In this document: positions 26,491 to 35,756 of the stretch, in pieces
Position numbering within the stretch: position 1 is the stretch's first letter
How the letters are laid out: each line of letters begins with the position of its first letter
DNA from: Anaerolineae bacterium
GTDB taxonomy: Bacteria > Chloroflexota > Anaerolineae > Anaerolineales > E44-bin32
NCBI GenBank assembly: GCA_011174825.1
Contig: DUEZ01000084.1
Coordinates: 1-35,848, forward strand
Length of the DNA stretch: 35,848 nt
Direction of reading: 5' to 3'
Made by a program: the position numbers and the translations under genes
The notes under the pieces: generated by a model
Seen by the model: only the letters and a program-made list of their open reading frames with translations
Database searches by the model: none
Told to the model about the DNA's origin: nothing

Positions 26491-27915
26491 TCAGGTGGTT
26501 TTCCTCACCATTGTCGTGTCATCCGGTCGAACGATCGGTAATTGCACGGTGAAACGGCTGCCGCGATCAAGAACGCTTTGAGCTACAAGTCGACCTCCAT
26601 GTGCTTGCACGATCTCACGCGAGATCGCCAATCCCAAACCAACGCCCCGTTCTCTACCTCCAGTGCGGGCTTTATCCAGCCGGTAGAAACGCTCAAAGAT
26701 ACGGGAGAGTTCATCAGGAGGGATGCCAGGCCCGGAGTCATCGACATGGATGGACACCCAACCACCTTCAATCTCGCCTTGAAGGATCACCGAAGCACCT
26801 TTGTTTGTATGCTTCACCGCGTTGTCGATTAAATTTGTGAACACTTGCGCCATGCGGTCGCCATCTCCAATCAGGGTCGGCAACTCAGGAAGCCGGTTTT
26901 CGATACGCACACCCTCCTCTACCGCACCTACAACGAGTCGTTCAACAATACCTTCCAACAGTGCAGCCAAATCCAGCGGTCGGCGTTCAAAGGATACTTG
27001 TCCTGCATCAATGCGCGCCAAGTCGAGCAGATCTTCGACAAGACGTCGCAGTCGGTTAGACTCCTCATAGATCACCTGTGCAGCTCTCTGCTGCTCCTCC
27101 GCCTTCTGTGCAGTTCCATCGAGAATAGCCTGAGCGAAGCCTTGGATCGACGTCAACGGGGTCTTCAGTTCATGAGAAACATTCGCAACGAAATCTCGCT
27201 GGGCTTGGTGACTGGCTTGAACTCGTCGCACCATTTCGTTAAACGTTGCTGCTAGGCTCCTGACCTCATCAGGACCTCCGAGCGGAAGCCGTTGATCATA
27301 CTCCCCAGTGGAGACGCCCTCAGCAGCCTTGGCCATGTGTCCCAATGGCGACGCTACCCAGTAAGCAATCCCCCAAGCCAGGATAGCTGAAAGGAGCAGG
27401 GAAACGACACCCGCTTCTATAACCGGCCTCAGCAGATCTCTCCCCCACAATGGCATTGAACTCAATGTCGGCTTAGGTGTAGTTAGGATTAATGTATGGC
27501 GAGCAGCTAACGGCGATGAGACATACAACCATTGATCAGAGGGAGTATAGCGAAATGATCCACGAACATTTGGACCACTGGCAACCACCTCGCGAATTAC
27601 ATTTGGGGGAAGCGGTTTTTCATCAGGTCTGCTATCGCCTAATATTTCTCCTTCGGCTCCAAGAACAATCGATCTGGCTCCCGTTGTGTTGTCGATGCGC
27701 TCTAAATTCACCTGCACTCTCTCTTCAGGCAGGGTAAGCAGAGCACGCCCCTCCATGCCAGTAAAGTTTGACAGCCAGAAGTTAAGCCGCCCAAATTCAA
27801 TCTGATGTGAAAATCGCAGAATGAAGAAGATCAGGCTAATGCCGATGATCACCAACACGAACCCAGTAACGAGCAGATATGTGAAAAACAAGCGCGAACG
27901 CAGTGAACGGAACAT
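26491..27915 (-). CDS. Sensor histidine kinase (HAMP, HisKA, HATPase)
   Basis: The 474-residue protein has transmembrane helices at about 10-34 and 165-187 flanking a 130-residue extracytoplasmic sensor. A HAMP region (about 188-235) is followed by the H-box NVSHELKTPLTSIQGF with phospho-acceptor His248. Then come N-box FTNLIDNAVKHTN, G-box DSGPGIPP, F-box FERFYRLD and a final GVGLGLAISREIV. It is a complete PhoR/WalK-type kinase with its partner 7 nt upstream. The ligand is unknown; the exported peptidase and binding protein that follow are candidate partners or targets. Confidence 0.93.
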   Translation of the reverse strand: MFRSLRSRLFFTYLLVTGFVLVIIGISLIFFILRFSHQIEFGRLNFWLSNFTGMEGRALLTLPEERVQVNLERIDNTTGARSIVLGAEGEILGDSRPDEKPLPPNVIREVVASGPNVRGSFRYTPSDQWLYVSSPLAARHTLILTTPKPTLSSMPLWGRDLLRPVIEAGVVSLLLSAILAWGIAYWVASPLGHMAKAAEGVSTGEYDQRLPLGGPDEVRSLAATFNEMVRRVQASHQAQRDFVANVSHELKTPLTSIQGFAQAILDGTAQKAEEQQRAAQVIYEESNRLRRLVEDLLDLARIDAGQVSFERRPLDLAALLEGIVERLVVGAVEEGVRIENRLPELPTLIGDGDRMAQVFTNLIDNAVKHTNKGASVILQGEIEGGWVSIHVDDSGPGIPPDELSRIFERFYRLDKARTGGRERGVGLGLAISREIVQAHGGRLVAQSVLDRGSRFTVQLPIVRPDDTTMVRKTT

Positions 27916-27922
27916 CGAACCC

Positions 27923-28603
27923 TCAAGCGACTAACTTGTACCCAACTCCGGTTACGGTTTCAATGTGAACGCTGCTGCTGCCCGATAGGCATTTGCGTAA
28001 ATGGGCGACGTGAACATCCACCGTCCGTGTCTGGCCAAGAAAATCATAACCCCAAACCAAATTCAGCAACTGCTCACGCTTGAGAACGATCCCTTTATGT
28101 TCAGCGAATGTAAGTAGGAGATCAAATTCCTTGGCTCTCAACGACACCAACTCACCTGCGACGAAGACTTCCCTCCCTGCGGGATTAATGACCACATCCC
28201 CAATATGCACGGGTCTCTCCTCTACTTGAGAGTTACGGTCAACCCGACGAAGGATGGCTTTCACCCGCGCGACCAACTCGCGGGGGTTAAATGGTTTGGT
28301 AAGGTAGTCGTCCGCGCCAATTTCAAGGCCGACGATCTTGTCAACATCATCATCGCGGGCTGTAAGCATGATGATCGGCACATCCGAGGTAGCTCTCGTC
28401 TGTCGGCATACCTCAAAGCCATCCACCTCCGGCAACATAATGTCTAAGACGACAAGTGCTGGCTCGAGATCACGTATTTTCTCTAATGCCAGAGCACCGT
28501 CGGTGGCGGAATCCACTTGAAATCCCTCTCGCTCCAAGTAAAGGCGTGTGAGATCGATGATGTTGGCTTCATCATCAACAACCAAGATACGTTCTCCCGT
28601 CAT
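27923..28603 (-). CDS. OmpR/PhoB-family response regulator
   Basis: The 226-residue protein has a receiver domain with the acidic pair Asp10-Asp11, phospho-acceptor Asp54 in LVVLDIMLPEVDG, Thr81 and Lys103 (LTKPFNPREL). The C-terminal winged helix starts near 130: VSLRAKEFDLLLTFAEHKG, then VWGYDF and TVDVHVAHLRKCL. It should be phosphorylated by the kinase encoded 7 nt downstream and bind direct-repeat operators. It is the first gene of the probable four-gene unit running to 22958. Confidence 0.93.
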   Translation of the reverse strand: MTGERILVVDDEANIIDLTRLYLEREGFQVDSATDGALALEKIRDLEPALVVLDIMLPEVDGFEVCRQTRATSDVPIIMLTARDDDVDKIVGLEIGADDYLTKPFNPRELVARVKAILRRVDRNSQVEERPVHIGDVVINPAGREVFVAGELVSLRAKEFDLLLTFAEHKGIVLKREQLLNLVWGYDFLGQTRTVDVHVAHLRKCLSGSSSVHIETVTGVGYKLVA

Positions 28604-28743
28604 TCCCGCTCCTTCTTAGAATGGAATGAGTCACAGTAACATGGGTAGTCAGGGTTACAGACCCCATATGTCGAATAACATATTCTGGCAATGTGCAGAG
28701 GTCCCGCGTCCTCCCCCAGCCACGCGGTGACTCTGCACAATCG

Positions 28744-29151
28744 CTAATCACTGTATGTCTCTGCCACCACGGCAACCGCTTCGATTTCGATCGACGCTGA
28801 CTTCGGCAAAGCTACAACCTGAACCGTCGATCTCGCCGGAGGATCTTGCTTGAAGAACTCACCATATACCGCGTTCATCTTATCGAATTCGCTCAAGTCC
28901 TGCATGAATACAGTGGTTTTGACCACCAAATCAAGCGACGAACCTCCGGATTGAAGCACGTTGGCCAAATTGATCAACGCTTGACGAGTTTCCGCTTCTA
29001 TCCCTCCTGGGATGAGATCGCTTGTTTGCGGGTTAATTCCAAGTGTTCCAGCAGTAAAAACCAGCCCCCGCGTACGAACCCCAAGCGAATACGGACCTAT
29101 GGCTTTCGGTGCCTTATCCGCGATGAGTATCTCCCGTCTCATTAAGGACAT
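28744..29151 (-). CDS. RidA-family enamine/imine deaminase
   Basis: The 135-residue protein is a complete RidA/YjgF/UK114 member. APKAIGPYSLGVRTRGLVFTAG, GINPQTSDLIPGGIEAETRQAL, VVKTTVFMQDLSEFDKMN, and PPARSTVQVVALPKSASIEIEA (described by its active-site Arg in the ARST segment) are all present. RidA hydrolyses reactive 2-aminoacrylate and related imines formed by PLP enzymes, giving ketoacids and ammonia. The ATG at 29151 is chosen because GGAGGAGGG lies just upstream. It is separated by 140 bp from the regulator gene downstream and appears independently expressed. Confidence 0.9.
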   Translation of the reverse strand: MSLMRREILIADKAPKAIGPYSLGVRTRGLVFTAGTLGINPQTSDLIPGGIEAETRQALINLANVLQSGGSSLDLVVKTTVFMQDLSEFDKMNAVYGEFFKQDPPARSTVQVVALPKSASIEIEAVAVVAETYSD

Positions 29152-29358
29152 ACGACCCTCCTCCTTCACAGAATGTGTCTCTATTGTACGGCCCTACCAA
29201 GGACCCGCTAAAAAGCTATTCTCTATGAACGTATTTCTAATCTTCATGTCTCATGGTTGCAAATGGATAATGAATCCGATAGAAAAGTAAAATGCCAGGT
29301 TCTAAGATGTCGAAAACAACCATCCTTCCGGTTTTGTGTGAATACTTAACCTGATTCT

Positions 29359-32025
29359 TCAAGGAGTAACTCCCCAAAAGCGGAGTTTGCCATCCTCAGA
29401 TACCGTGGCTAGCAAACGTCCATCAGGCGAGAAGGCGAGAGCCCGGATTCCTGAGTTGTGGTCACGTAACACACCCAGCTCATCCCCGTCATCAGGATCC
29501 CATAAAACCACCAAGCCATCTGCTGATCCAGAGGCCAGCAAATCTCTGACCGGAGAGAAGGCTACATCATTGACCCAACCGTCATGTTCGCGCAGGGTAT
29601 GTAGCTCCTGGCCAGTGAGGACATCCCAAAGCTTCAATGTACCATCCCATGAGCCGGATGCCAGTGTTAGTCCATCCGGTGAAAAGGCAACCTGCCGCAC
29701 CGTCGAAGTATGTCCAATCAGCGTATTCAATCCTGCTCCATTTTCGTGATCCCATAACCTCACTGTCCGATCGCTTGAGGCCGAAGCGAGCGTCCGTCCA
29801 TCGGGCGAGAAAACGACGTCCCACACCCAACCCGTATGCCCTTCCAAGCTGCCGAGGAGCTCTGTGTCCAATCCCCATTCAGAGTACTGCCAAATCAGAA
29901 TTGCCTGGTCCTCAATGCCTGCAGCTAAGGTGATACCGTCCGGCGAGAAAGCCACACAGGTCACCTCGCTATCGTCCATGAGAAGCGTTTGTAGATCATC
30001 GGTCAGGATACCCTGGTAGCCATACACACCCTCTATCTTTAGGGCGCCGTCCTTTGAGGCCGTGGCTATCCAATATCCATCCAGCGAGAAATCGAGATCG
30101 TAAATCCAGTCCGTGTGGATCTTGGCTCTACTAGATACAGAAATCCCATCGATGAGCCAGCGCGTTAGGGTGCCATCTTCATGCGTTATGAAAACGGTAT
30201 CTCCATTAGGGTGAAACCCAAGTCGCGTAGCGTTCTCCGCAGGAACCTCTGCGACGACTTGTAACTCGTGTACATTGCCTGGCTCAATAGGCTGGAGCTC
30301 CGAGGAAATGAATAATTGGGGAGTGACATCGATTGGAGGAGTGACTTCGTAAGAGAACGTACGGGGGATCAGTCCCTCCCATGTCTCCCCACCATCTGTA
30401 GTGTGCATTAAAACGGTCTTATCACCAGACTCTACCAAAGCCCATCCGACTCTCTCACTGACGAAGCTCAACTGGCCATACCAATCCACGGTTGTGACTT
30501 CCCTCCATGTCTGGCCGCCATCTTCGGTTCGATAGAGATGCAGTGGCTTCGTTTCATCCACAACTACATCATCGGATCCGGGCGCTTCAATGGCCCAACC
30601 TATCAAAGGAGTGATGAACTCCGGAGGACCGCCTGGAATTAATTTACCATCCCAAGTTTGACCTCCGTCCGTTGAGGTATAAAGGAAGTAATCACCTTCA
30701 CACTGCACAACTACGGAACCCTCCTGTGATGACCTTAATCTGGGTGATGAGATATAACACGAAAAGGGGTTGTACTCCTCCACATCGAGCAACTCGCTTG
30801 GATAGGGTAGTTCTTGAAATTCCCAGGTGTTCCCACCGTCGTCCGTCACTGTGAGCCCCATGTAGACCACGACAGGATGGTTTGAGGTCTCCCAACCATG
30901 AAGTGTATCGATCATATCTAATCCGCTACCATGGGTTAGATACGCCCCCGGAATCAATTCCCAGGATCTCCCCCCATCAGCGGTTCTGAAAAGTTCGGCT
31001 CCATGAGAACCCGCGCCCAAGAAGTAATCAATCAACACCCAGCCATGGTTTGAGTCGATGAACTCAATGATAGGCCATGTAAAAAGACCACCGAAAGTGT
31101 CTGGGTTTCTTTGTAGGAACGAACTCAGCTCCCATGTCTTTCCCCCATCGAGGGTACGCCAAATACCAAATGGACCTCGACCATATACAGGCTCATAATA
31201 AGTGACCCATGCAACCTCCGCATTATGAAAATAACCCGTTGCATACAAGGGGTAGTTCCCGCAATTCATGGTCATCTGGGGTGGTGTGACATCCTGCCAC
31301 GATATGCCACCATCGTGGGTGCGTAAGATGTGTTCATCATCATCTTCGACACCTGCTACCGCCCAACCGTTTGTAGTGTTTATCATGTTGAGACTTGTGA
31401 TGCTCAGTTGCTGATCAGGGGGGAGAAGAGGTATGGGTACAGGCCCCAGGCATGGAGTCGGTTCCGGCGTGGGGGGGCATGAGGGAATGGATGCCGGTGC
31501 CAAAATCTCACGTCCAAGAGCGTTATTACCCTCATCACTCTCAAGAACCTTTTTATCATCGTCCACGGATACCCATACGGTCTCACCAACATCCAAATCA
31601 AGATCGATCCACTCGAATTCGAGTGTGACTCTTTCTCCTGTTCTCAATCTTTGGAAGATAATTTCTTCCCAATAACCAGTGATATCTATGCGAAAGGATC
31701 CCGCGTCCACCTCACCAATGTTGGCAATTTGAATATTAACCCTGTAGAACGCCGTCCTCGGCACATCCAAACAATCCTCAAACATCTCCCACTCGATGGA
31801 AATGGATTCCACCACCAAGTCTGGAAGAAACTGAGAGGTAGAGGTCAGCAATGAAACCGGGAGCAGCGTATCCTCTGGCAGACTCGCGACCTCCGTACCC
31901 TCCATCGAGAAGACGGTGGCCGAAGGTATCTCACCTTTTTCACTACAACTCGAAAGCATGAGCACCGGAAGCAGCAGGCTCATGACGATCACCAAAGGCA
32001 ATGTTCTTTTCTCCCGGCTATGCAT
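29359..32025 (-). CDS. Large lipoprotein: CARDB, Ycf48-like and WD40 propellers
   Basis: The 888-residue protein has a lipoprotein signal (LLLPVLMLSSC, Cys at about 27). Residues about 65-170 are a CARDB-like adhesion sandwich (FLPDLVVESISIEW, LESDEGNNALG), followed by a Pro/Thr linker. About 205-570 is a Ycf48/BNR-type propeller with seven blades marked by RTHDGGISW, RTLDGGKTW, RTADGGRSW, VTDDGGNTW, STDGGQTW, RTEDGGQTW and TTDGGETW. About 590-888 is a WD40 propeller with repeats such as VAFSPDG and VRLWD. It should be displayed on the surface as a binding scaffold. GGGG upstream favours the ATG at 32025 over the GTG at 32031. One blade (VAFSPVRD) has a degraded repeat. The ligand is unknown. 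Confidence 0.85.
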   Translation of the reverse strand: MHSREKRTLPLVIVMSLLLPVLMLSSCSEKGEIPSATVFSMEGTEVASLPEDTLLPVSLLTSTSQFLPDLVVESISIEWEMFEDCLDVPRTAFYRVNIQIANIGEVDAGSFRIDITGYWEEIIFQRLRTGERVTLEFEWIDLDLDVGETVWVSVDDDKKVLESDEGNNALGREILAPASIPSCPPTPEPTPCLGPVPIPLLPPDQQLSITSLNMINTTNGWAVAGVEDDDEHILRTHDGGISWQDVTPPQMTMNCGNYPLYATGYFHNAEVAWVTYYEPVYGRGPFGIWRTLDGGKTWELSSFLQRNPDTFGGLFTWPIIEFIDSNHGWVLIDYFLGAGSHGAELFRTADGGRSWELIPGAYLTHGSGLDMIDTLHGWETSNHPVVVYMGLTVTDDGGNTWEFQELPYPSELLDVEEYNPFSCYISSPRLRSSQEGSVVVQCEGDYFLYTSTDGGQTWDGKLIPGGPPEFITPLIGWAIEAPGSDDVVVDETKPLHLYRTEDGGQTWREVTTVDWYGQLSFVSERVGWALVESGDKTVLMHTTDGGETWEGLIPRTFSYEVTPPIDVTPQLFISSELQPIEPGNVHELQVVAEVPAENATRLGFHPNGDTVFITHEDGTLTRWLIDGISVSSRAKIHTDWIYDLDFSLDGYWIATASKDGALKIEGVYGYQGILTDDLQTLLMDDSEVTCVAFSPDGITLAAGIEDQAILIWQYSEWGLDTELLGSLEGHTGWVWDVVFSPDGRTLASASSDRTVRLWDHENGAGLNTLIGHTSTVRQVAFSPDGLTLASGSWDGTLKLWDVLTGQELHTLREHDGWVNDVAFSPVRDLLASGSADGLVVLWDPDDGDELGVLRDHNSGIRALAFSPDGRLLATVSEDGKLRFWGVTP

Positions 32026-32310
32026 TTCCACCCCTAAATCCAGATTAACCTGATACCAGGTGAAATTTTCGTGTCCTCAAACACCTTACCACACATGTTC
32101 GAAGCATTATAAGCTACCGATAGAGCATCACCGGATTTCTACGCCCCTCCCACCAACTATATTCCTGATCAGCTCAAGTTAAAAAAATCCTTCATCGACC
32201 AGTCTACTATAGGATGGAGTCCGCTTGATACCCCCTTTAACGCATATTTGGCATAAGAAGATCAAGGAAGCTTTCCATGGACGAACTCAAGGACATAGGG
32301 TAGACGGGGA

Positions 32311-32510
32311 TCTTTCACCCTCTCCCAAAAAGGGAGAGGGCGGGGGTGAGGGTGTATTTAATCAGTCAACCTCCCCTCACCCTGACCCTCTCACCACAGG
32401 GGAGAGGGGATCTTTCACCCTCTCCCTTTTAGGGAGAGGGCGGGGGTGAGGGTGTATTTGATCAGTCAACCTCCCCTCACCCTGACCCTCTCACCACAGG
32501 GGAGAGAGGA
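32311..32510. repeat. Tandem duplication of a 100-bp palindrome-rich unit
   Basis: Two units of exactly 100 bp (32311-32410 and 32411-32510) differ at only a few positions: an aaaa/tttt swap inside a CCCTCTCCC...GGGAGAGGG hairpin, taatc/tgatc, and one base at the end. Each unit holds CCTCCCCTCACCCTGACCC and GGGCGGGGGTGAGGG arms that can fold together. It lies between the leuS 3' end and the lipoprotein 5' end. The remaining part of 32032-32582 shows no gene. Confidence 0.85.
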
Positions 32511-32523
32511 TGGCTTAACCGAA

Positions 32524-32552
32524 CTTCCCGCGAGCTTGATGCTCGCGGGAAG
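32524..32552 (-). terminator. Hairpin downstream of leuS, terminator-like
   Basis: CTTCCCGCGAGC (32524-32535) and its perfect reverse complement (32541-32552) form a 12-bp stem with a 5-nt loop, 30 nt after the leuS stop. On the minus strand it is followed only by TTCGGTT, a weak U-tract, so termination strength is uncertain. Confidence 0.55.
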
Positions 32553-32582
32553 CTATAAAGCCTAACATTTCGCGTCCGTAAA

Positions 32583-35078
32583 CTAAACCACGATGTTCAC
32601 CAGCCGACCTGGAACCACGATTACCTTGCGTGGCTCCTTGCCGCCCATGTGGCGTTGTACGAGTTCACTGGCTAGCGCGGTAGCTTTCGCCTGCTCTTCA
32701 TCAATGTCCGCGGGTACGATAATGCGGTCGCGCACCTTTCCGTTTATCTGCACGACCAAGGTGATCTCCTCTTCTTTCGCCAACTCCGGGTCGTACTCTG
32801 GCCAAGCTTGATTATGGATCGAATACGGTTTACCCAGTCGCTCCCACATCTCTTCAGCAACATGTGGCGTCACTGGCGCCATCAGAAGTAGCAGGGCTTC
32901 AACTGCATTGTTGAATACTTGGGATCCAGCTATGCCAGCCTCATGAGCAGCAATGATGGCGTTGCTTAACTCCATCAACGCCGAAACGACCGTGTTGAAC
33001 TCGAAACCCTCCAAATCGTACGACACTTGACGTATCGTCTGATGCACCTTTCGTTGCAGGGTACGAGCGACGGATGGATCACCATCGATGGCTGGCAACT
33101 CAGCTGTGCCTAACACCAGGTTCCAGACTCGATTTAGCCATCGAACCACACCATGGATGTTATCCGGGTTCCAGGGTCCTCCTTCCGACCAGCGATAACC
33201 AAACATTAAATATGCCCGCACTGCGTCAGCACCATAAGCCCGAACTTGGTCATCGGGTTCGATCACATTACCGCGCGATTTGCTCATACGCTGTCCATCA
33301 GGACCCAGAATTTGTCCCTGATTACGCAACTGCAACATCGGTTCGTGGCCCTCCGTGATGTTCAAATCACGACAGACCTTATGGAAGAAACGAGTGTAAA
33401 TGAGATGCATGGTCGCGTGCTCGATGCCACCTGTATACGTATCGACCGGCATCCAGTAGTCATATTCCTTCGGATCGAAGGGGCCTTCTGTGTAATCTGG
33501 GCTTAGGTAGCGTAAGTGGTACCAAGATGAACACATGAACGTATCCATGGTATCTGTTTCGCGCTCAGCTGGTTCTCCACACTCAGGGCATTCAACATAC
33601 TTCCATGTGGGGTGGAACTTGAGAGGACTCTCACCAGTTGGACGCCATTCAACATCATCCGGCAGCAACACCGGCAATTGATCTTCAGGCACCGGCACGA
33701 TACCACAACTGGCGCAATAGACGATGGGAATGGGCGCTCCCCAATAACGTTGGCGCGAGATCAGCCAATCATGTAGACGGTAATTAACCGCTGCTTCGCC
33801 GATACCACGCTCCTCCAGATAGGCATTCGTTGTCTCAACAGCCACCTTACCCGGTGTGCCCGATAGAGGACCAGAGTTAATCATCTTTCCATAATCTGGC
33901 AGCGCCTCGGTCATCGTCTCACCGGTTAGCGACTCAACACCCGGCGGTAAAATCACCGGCCTCACTTCCAGATCGAACATGCGAGCGAATTCGAAGTCAC
34001 GCTGGTCGTGTGCCGGAACGGCCATGATCGCGCCGGTCCCGTAGGTCATCAGCACGTAATCGGCGATCCACACCGGGATGCGCTCGTTATTGACCGGATT
34101 GATCGCATACCCCCCAGTGAAAACGCCTGTTTTTTCCCTGTCAACCGTCTCGCGTTCGATGTCGCTTCGACGAGCTGCCTGGTGAATGTAATCATGAACG
34201 CTATCCGCGCGATCCGGGGTGGTCAGCTTCTTCACCAATGGATGTTCAGGAGCCAGGACCATAAAAGTAGCTCCCCAGAGGGTGTCCGGGCGCGTAGTAA
34301 AAATCTCGATCGGATCACCATCTTCGGTATAGAAGACAGCACGTGCTCCTTCACTGCGACCGATCCAGTTGGTCTGCAGGATCTTGACCGGTTCCGGCCA
34401 ATCGAGGATTGAGAAATCTAACAATTCCTCAGTGTACCTGGTGATTCGGAAGAACCATTGTTCCAGATCCTTCTTGATCACCGGTGTTTTGCAGCGTTCA
34501 CAATGACGATCCTCCCCCCAAACCTGTTCACGCGCGAGGGTGGTGTTACAGTGGGGACACCAATCGACTGGTGACATCTTCCGATACGCTAGATCGTTGT
34601 TTAGCATCTGAAGGAAGAACCACTGGGACCATCGGTAATACTCTGGATCCGCGGAGATGGCTTCTCGAGACCAATCCCACATCGCGCCCATGCTGCGCAT
34701 TTGGCGACGCATATTTACGATGTTGCTGTAGGTCCATTCCTTAGGATGAATATTGCGTTCAATGGCTGCGTTCTCCGCTGGCAAACCGAAGGCGTCGAAA
34801 CCAGGGGGAAACATGACGTTATAACCGCGCATCCGCAGGTATCGGGCACGTGCATCCGACGGTGTCATCGCGTACCAATGCCCGATATGCATATCACCGG
34901 AGGTGTAAGGGAGCATGGTGAGGAAATAGAATTTCTCACGATCAGGATCGATCGTCGTTTTGTAAAGCTCATCAGCCTCCCACCTGGCTTGCCAACGTGG
35001 TTCGATGTCACCAGGATCATAGCGATCTACCCTGTGTTGCTCCATCATGTCCCCACCGCTTTCCATGACCTCGCTCAT
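32583..35078 (-). CDS. leuS: Leucyl-tRNA synthetase
   Basis: The 831-residue protein is a complete bacterial class Ia LeuRS. It has MLPYTSGDMHIGHWYA with the HIGH motif at 64-67, a zinc-ribbon module (CPHCNTTL...CERC), and the CP1 editing domain with TTRPDTLWGATFMVLAPEHP and YGTGAIMAVPAHDQRD. The leucine-specific region contains CASCG and CPECGEP, then MSKSRGN near residue 597 as the KMSKS loop. The anticodon-binding and C-terminal domains (VQINGKVRDRI) finish it. It charges tRNA-Leu with leucine in the cytoplasm. GGGAG lies upstream of the ATG at 35078. Expression should respond to uncharged tRNA-Leu through the T-box leader. Confidence 0.97.
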   Translation of the reverse strand: MSEVMESGGDMMEQHRVDRYDPGDIEPRWQARWEADELYKTTIDPDREKFYFLTMLPYTSGDMHIGHWYAMTPSDARARYLRMRGYNVMFPPGFDAFGLPAENAAIERNIHPKEWTYSNIVNMRRQMRSMGAMWDWSREAISADPEYYRWSQWFFLQMLNNDLAYRKMSPVDWCPHCNTTLAREQVWGEDRHCERCKTPVIKKDLEQWFFRITRYTEELLDFSILDWPEPVKILQTNWIGRSEGARAVFYTEDGDPIEIFTTRPDTLWGATFMVLAPEHPLVKKLTTPDRADSVHDYIHQAARRSDIERETVDREKTGVFTGGYAINPVNNERIPVWIADYVLMTYGTGAIMAVPAHDQRDFEFARMFDLEVRPVILPPGVESLTGETMTEALPDYGKMINSGPLSGTPGKVAVETTNAYLEERGIGEAAVNYRLHDWLISRQRYWGAPIPIVYCASCGIVPVPEDQLPVLLPDDVEWRPTGESPLKFHPTWKYVECPECGEPAERETDTMDTFMCSSWYHLRYLSPDYTEGPFDPKEYDYWMPVDTYTGGIEHATMHLIYTRFFHKVCRDLNITEGHEPMLQLRNQGQILGPDGQRMSKSRGNVIEPDDQVRAYGADAVRAYLMFGYRWSEGGPWNPDNIHGVVRWLNRVWNLVLGTAELPAIDGDPSVARTLQRKVHQTIRQVSYDLEGFEFNTVVSALMELSNAIIAAHEAGIAGSQVFNNAVEALLLLMAPVTPHVAEEMWERLGKPYSIHNQAWPEYDPELAKEEEITLVVQINGKVRDRIIVPADIDEEQAKATALASELVQRHMGGKEPRKVIVVPGRLVNIVV

Positions 35079-35133
35079 ATCACACTCTCCCGAGGGCCAA
35101 TTGCCTTGTTACAGTGAGTAACAAACCTGCATC

Positions 35134-35167
35134 AAAAAACCCCTCCGTCACATCAGGGACGAAGGGG
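35134..35167 (-). terminator. T-box terminator hairpin of leuS
   Basis: On the minus strand CCCCTTCGTC pairs with GACGGAGGGG (one mismatch) around an 8-nt loop, followed by TTTTTT. It overlaps the T-box antiterminator partner region directly after TGGTACCGCG, as required for transcription attenuation. Confidence 0.9.
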
Positions 35168-35490
35168 CACTCCGCGGTACCACCCTGCTTACCCGACGGT
35201 CTACCCGAGAAAGATCGTCGAGCCACTCTGTCGCGCTAACGGGCGAAACCCGCCCTCGACTACTGCTTTCACCGAGGGGGCTTGTCCCACAGGGTGCGTT
35301 CACATTAATCCCAATAGGACTAAGGTGATCCCTCATGGGACGGTAGGCGAGTTCAGCCTTTCAGCAACGCTCTGGCACTCCGTTAGTACCATACCGGGCT
35401 CCCACTCTCCCCGGTTCGCTGTCGGATGGCCTACTACTCCTACCCTGGCCTTTATCGCTATCAGCTATGAGCACGCAGCTTTCCGCTCAC
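35134..35490 (-). promoter_or_regulatory. T-box leader of leuS, specifier CTC (Leu)
   Basis: The leader has all key parts. Stem I is closed by GGTAGG pairing with CCTACC; its specifier loop reads GAACTCG with the specifier CTC at 35351-35349, a leucine codon. A distal stem I hairpin near 35390-35410 follows. The T-box consensus TGGTACCGCG is at 35182-35173. The terminator follows it. Uncharged tRNA-Leu(GAG) should pair with the specifier and the T-box bulge, stabilise the antiterminator and raise leuS transcription. The 5' limit is approximate because the promoter was not identified. Confidence 0.92.
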
Positions 35491-35520
35491 AATGGGTTGA
35501 TTACTGACAGCTAAATTGTC

Positions 35521-35596
35521 TGGTGGACCCAGTGGGATTCGAACCCACGACCTTCTCAATGCCATTGAGACGCGCTCCCAACTGCGCTATGGGCCC
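35521..35596 (-). tRNA. tRNA-Ala (anticodon GGC)
   Basis: The 76-nt cloverleaf has acceptor GGGCCCA paired with TGGGTCC and discriminator A, a D-arm GCGCAGTTGGGAGCGC, anticodon stem TCTCA/TGAGA with loop ATGGCAT (anticodon GGC), and a T-arm GTGGGTTCGAATCCCAC. CCA is encoded in the genome at 35523-35521. It reads GCC/GCU codons. Confidence 0.95.
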
Positions 35597-35608
35597 GTGC
35601 GTTGCAAG

Positions 35609-35681
35609 TGGACCTGGCGGGATTCGAACCCGCGACCTCATCAGTGCGATTGATGCGCGCTCCCAACTGCGCTACAGGCCC
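35609..35681 (-). tRNA. tRNA-Ala (anticodon CGC)
   Basis: The 73-nt cloverleaf has acceptor GGGCCTG paired with CAGGTCC, the same D-arm as its neighbour, anticodon stem CATCA/TGATG with loop ATCGCAC (anticodon CGC), and T-arm GCGGGTTCGAATCCCGC. CCA is not encoded here, so it must be added after transcription. It reads GCG codons. Confidence 0.95.
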
Positions 35682-35756
35682 CCGCCAAGGTGCCGAGATT
35701 GTACCTGAGCGGGTAGGGGGTGTCAAGCTGGGCCATTTCACGGACGTCTTAGGGAC

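Noticed and set aside
35523..35741. Short open frames on both strands
   Set aside because: They are translations of the two tRNA-Ala genes.
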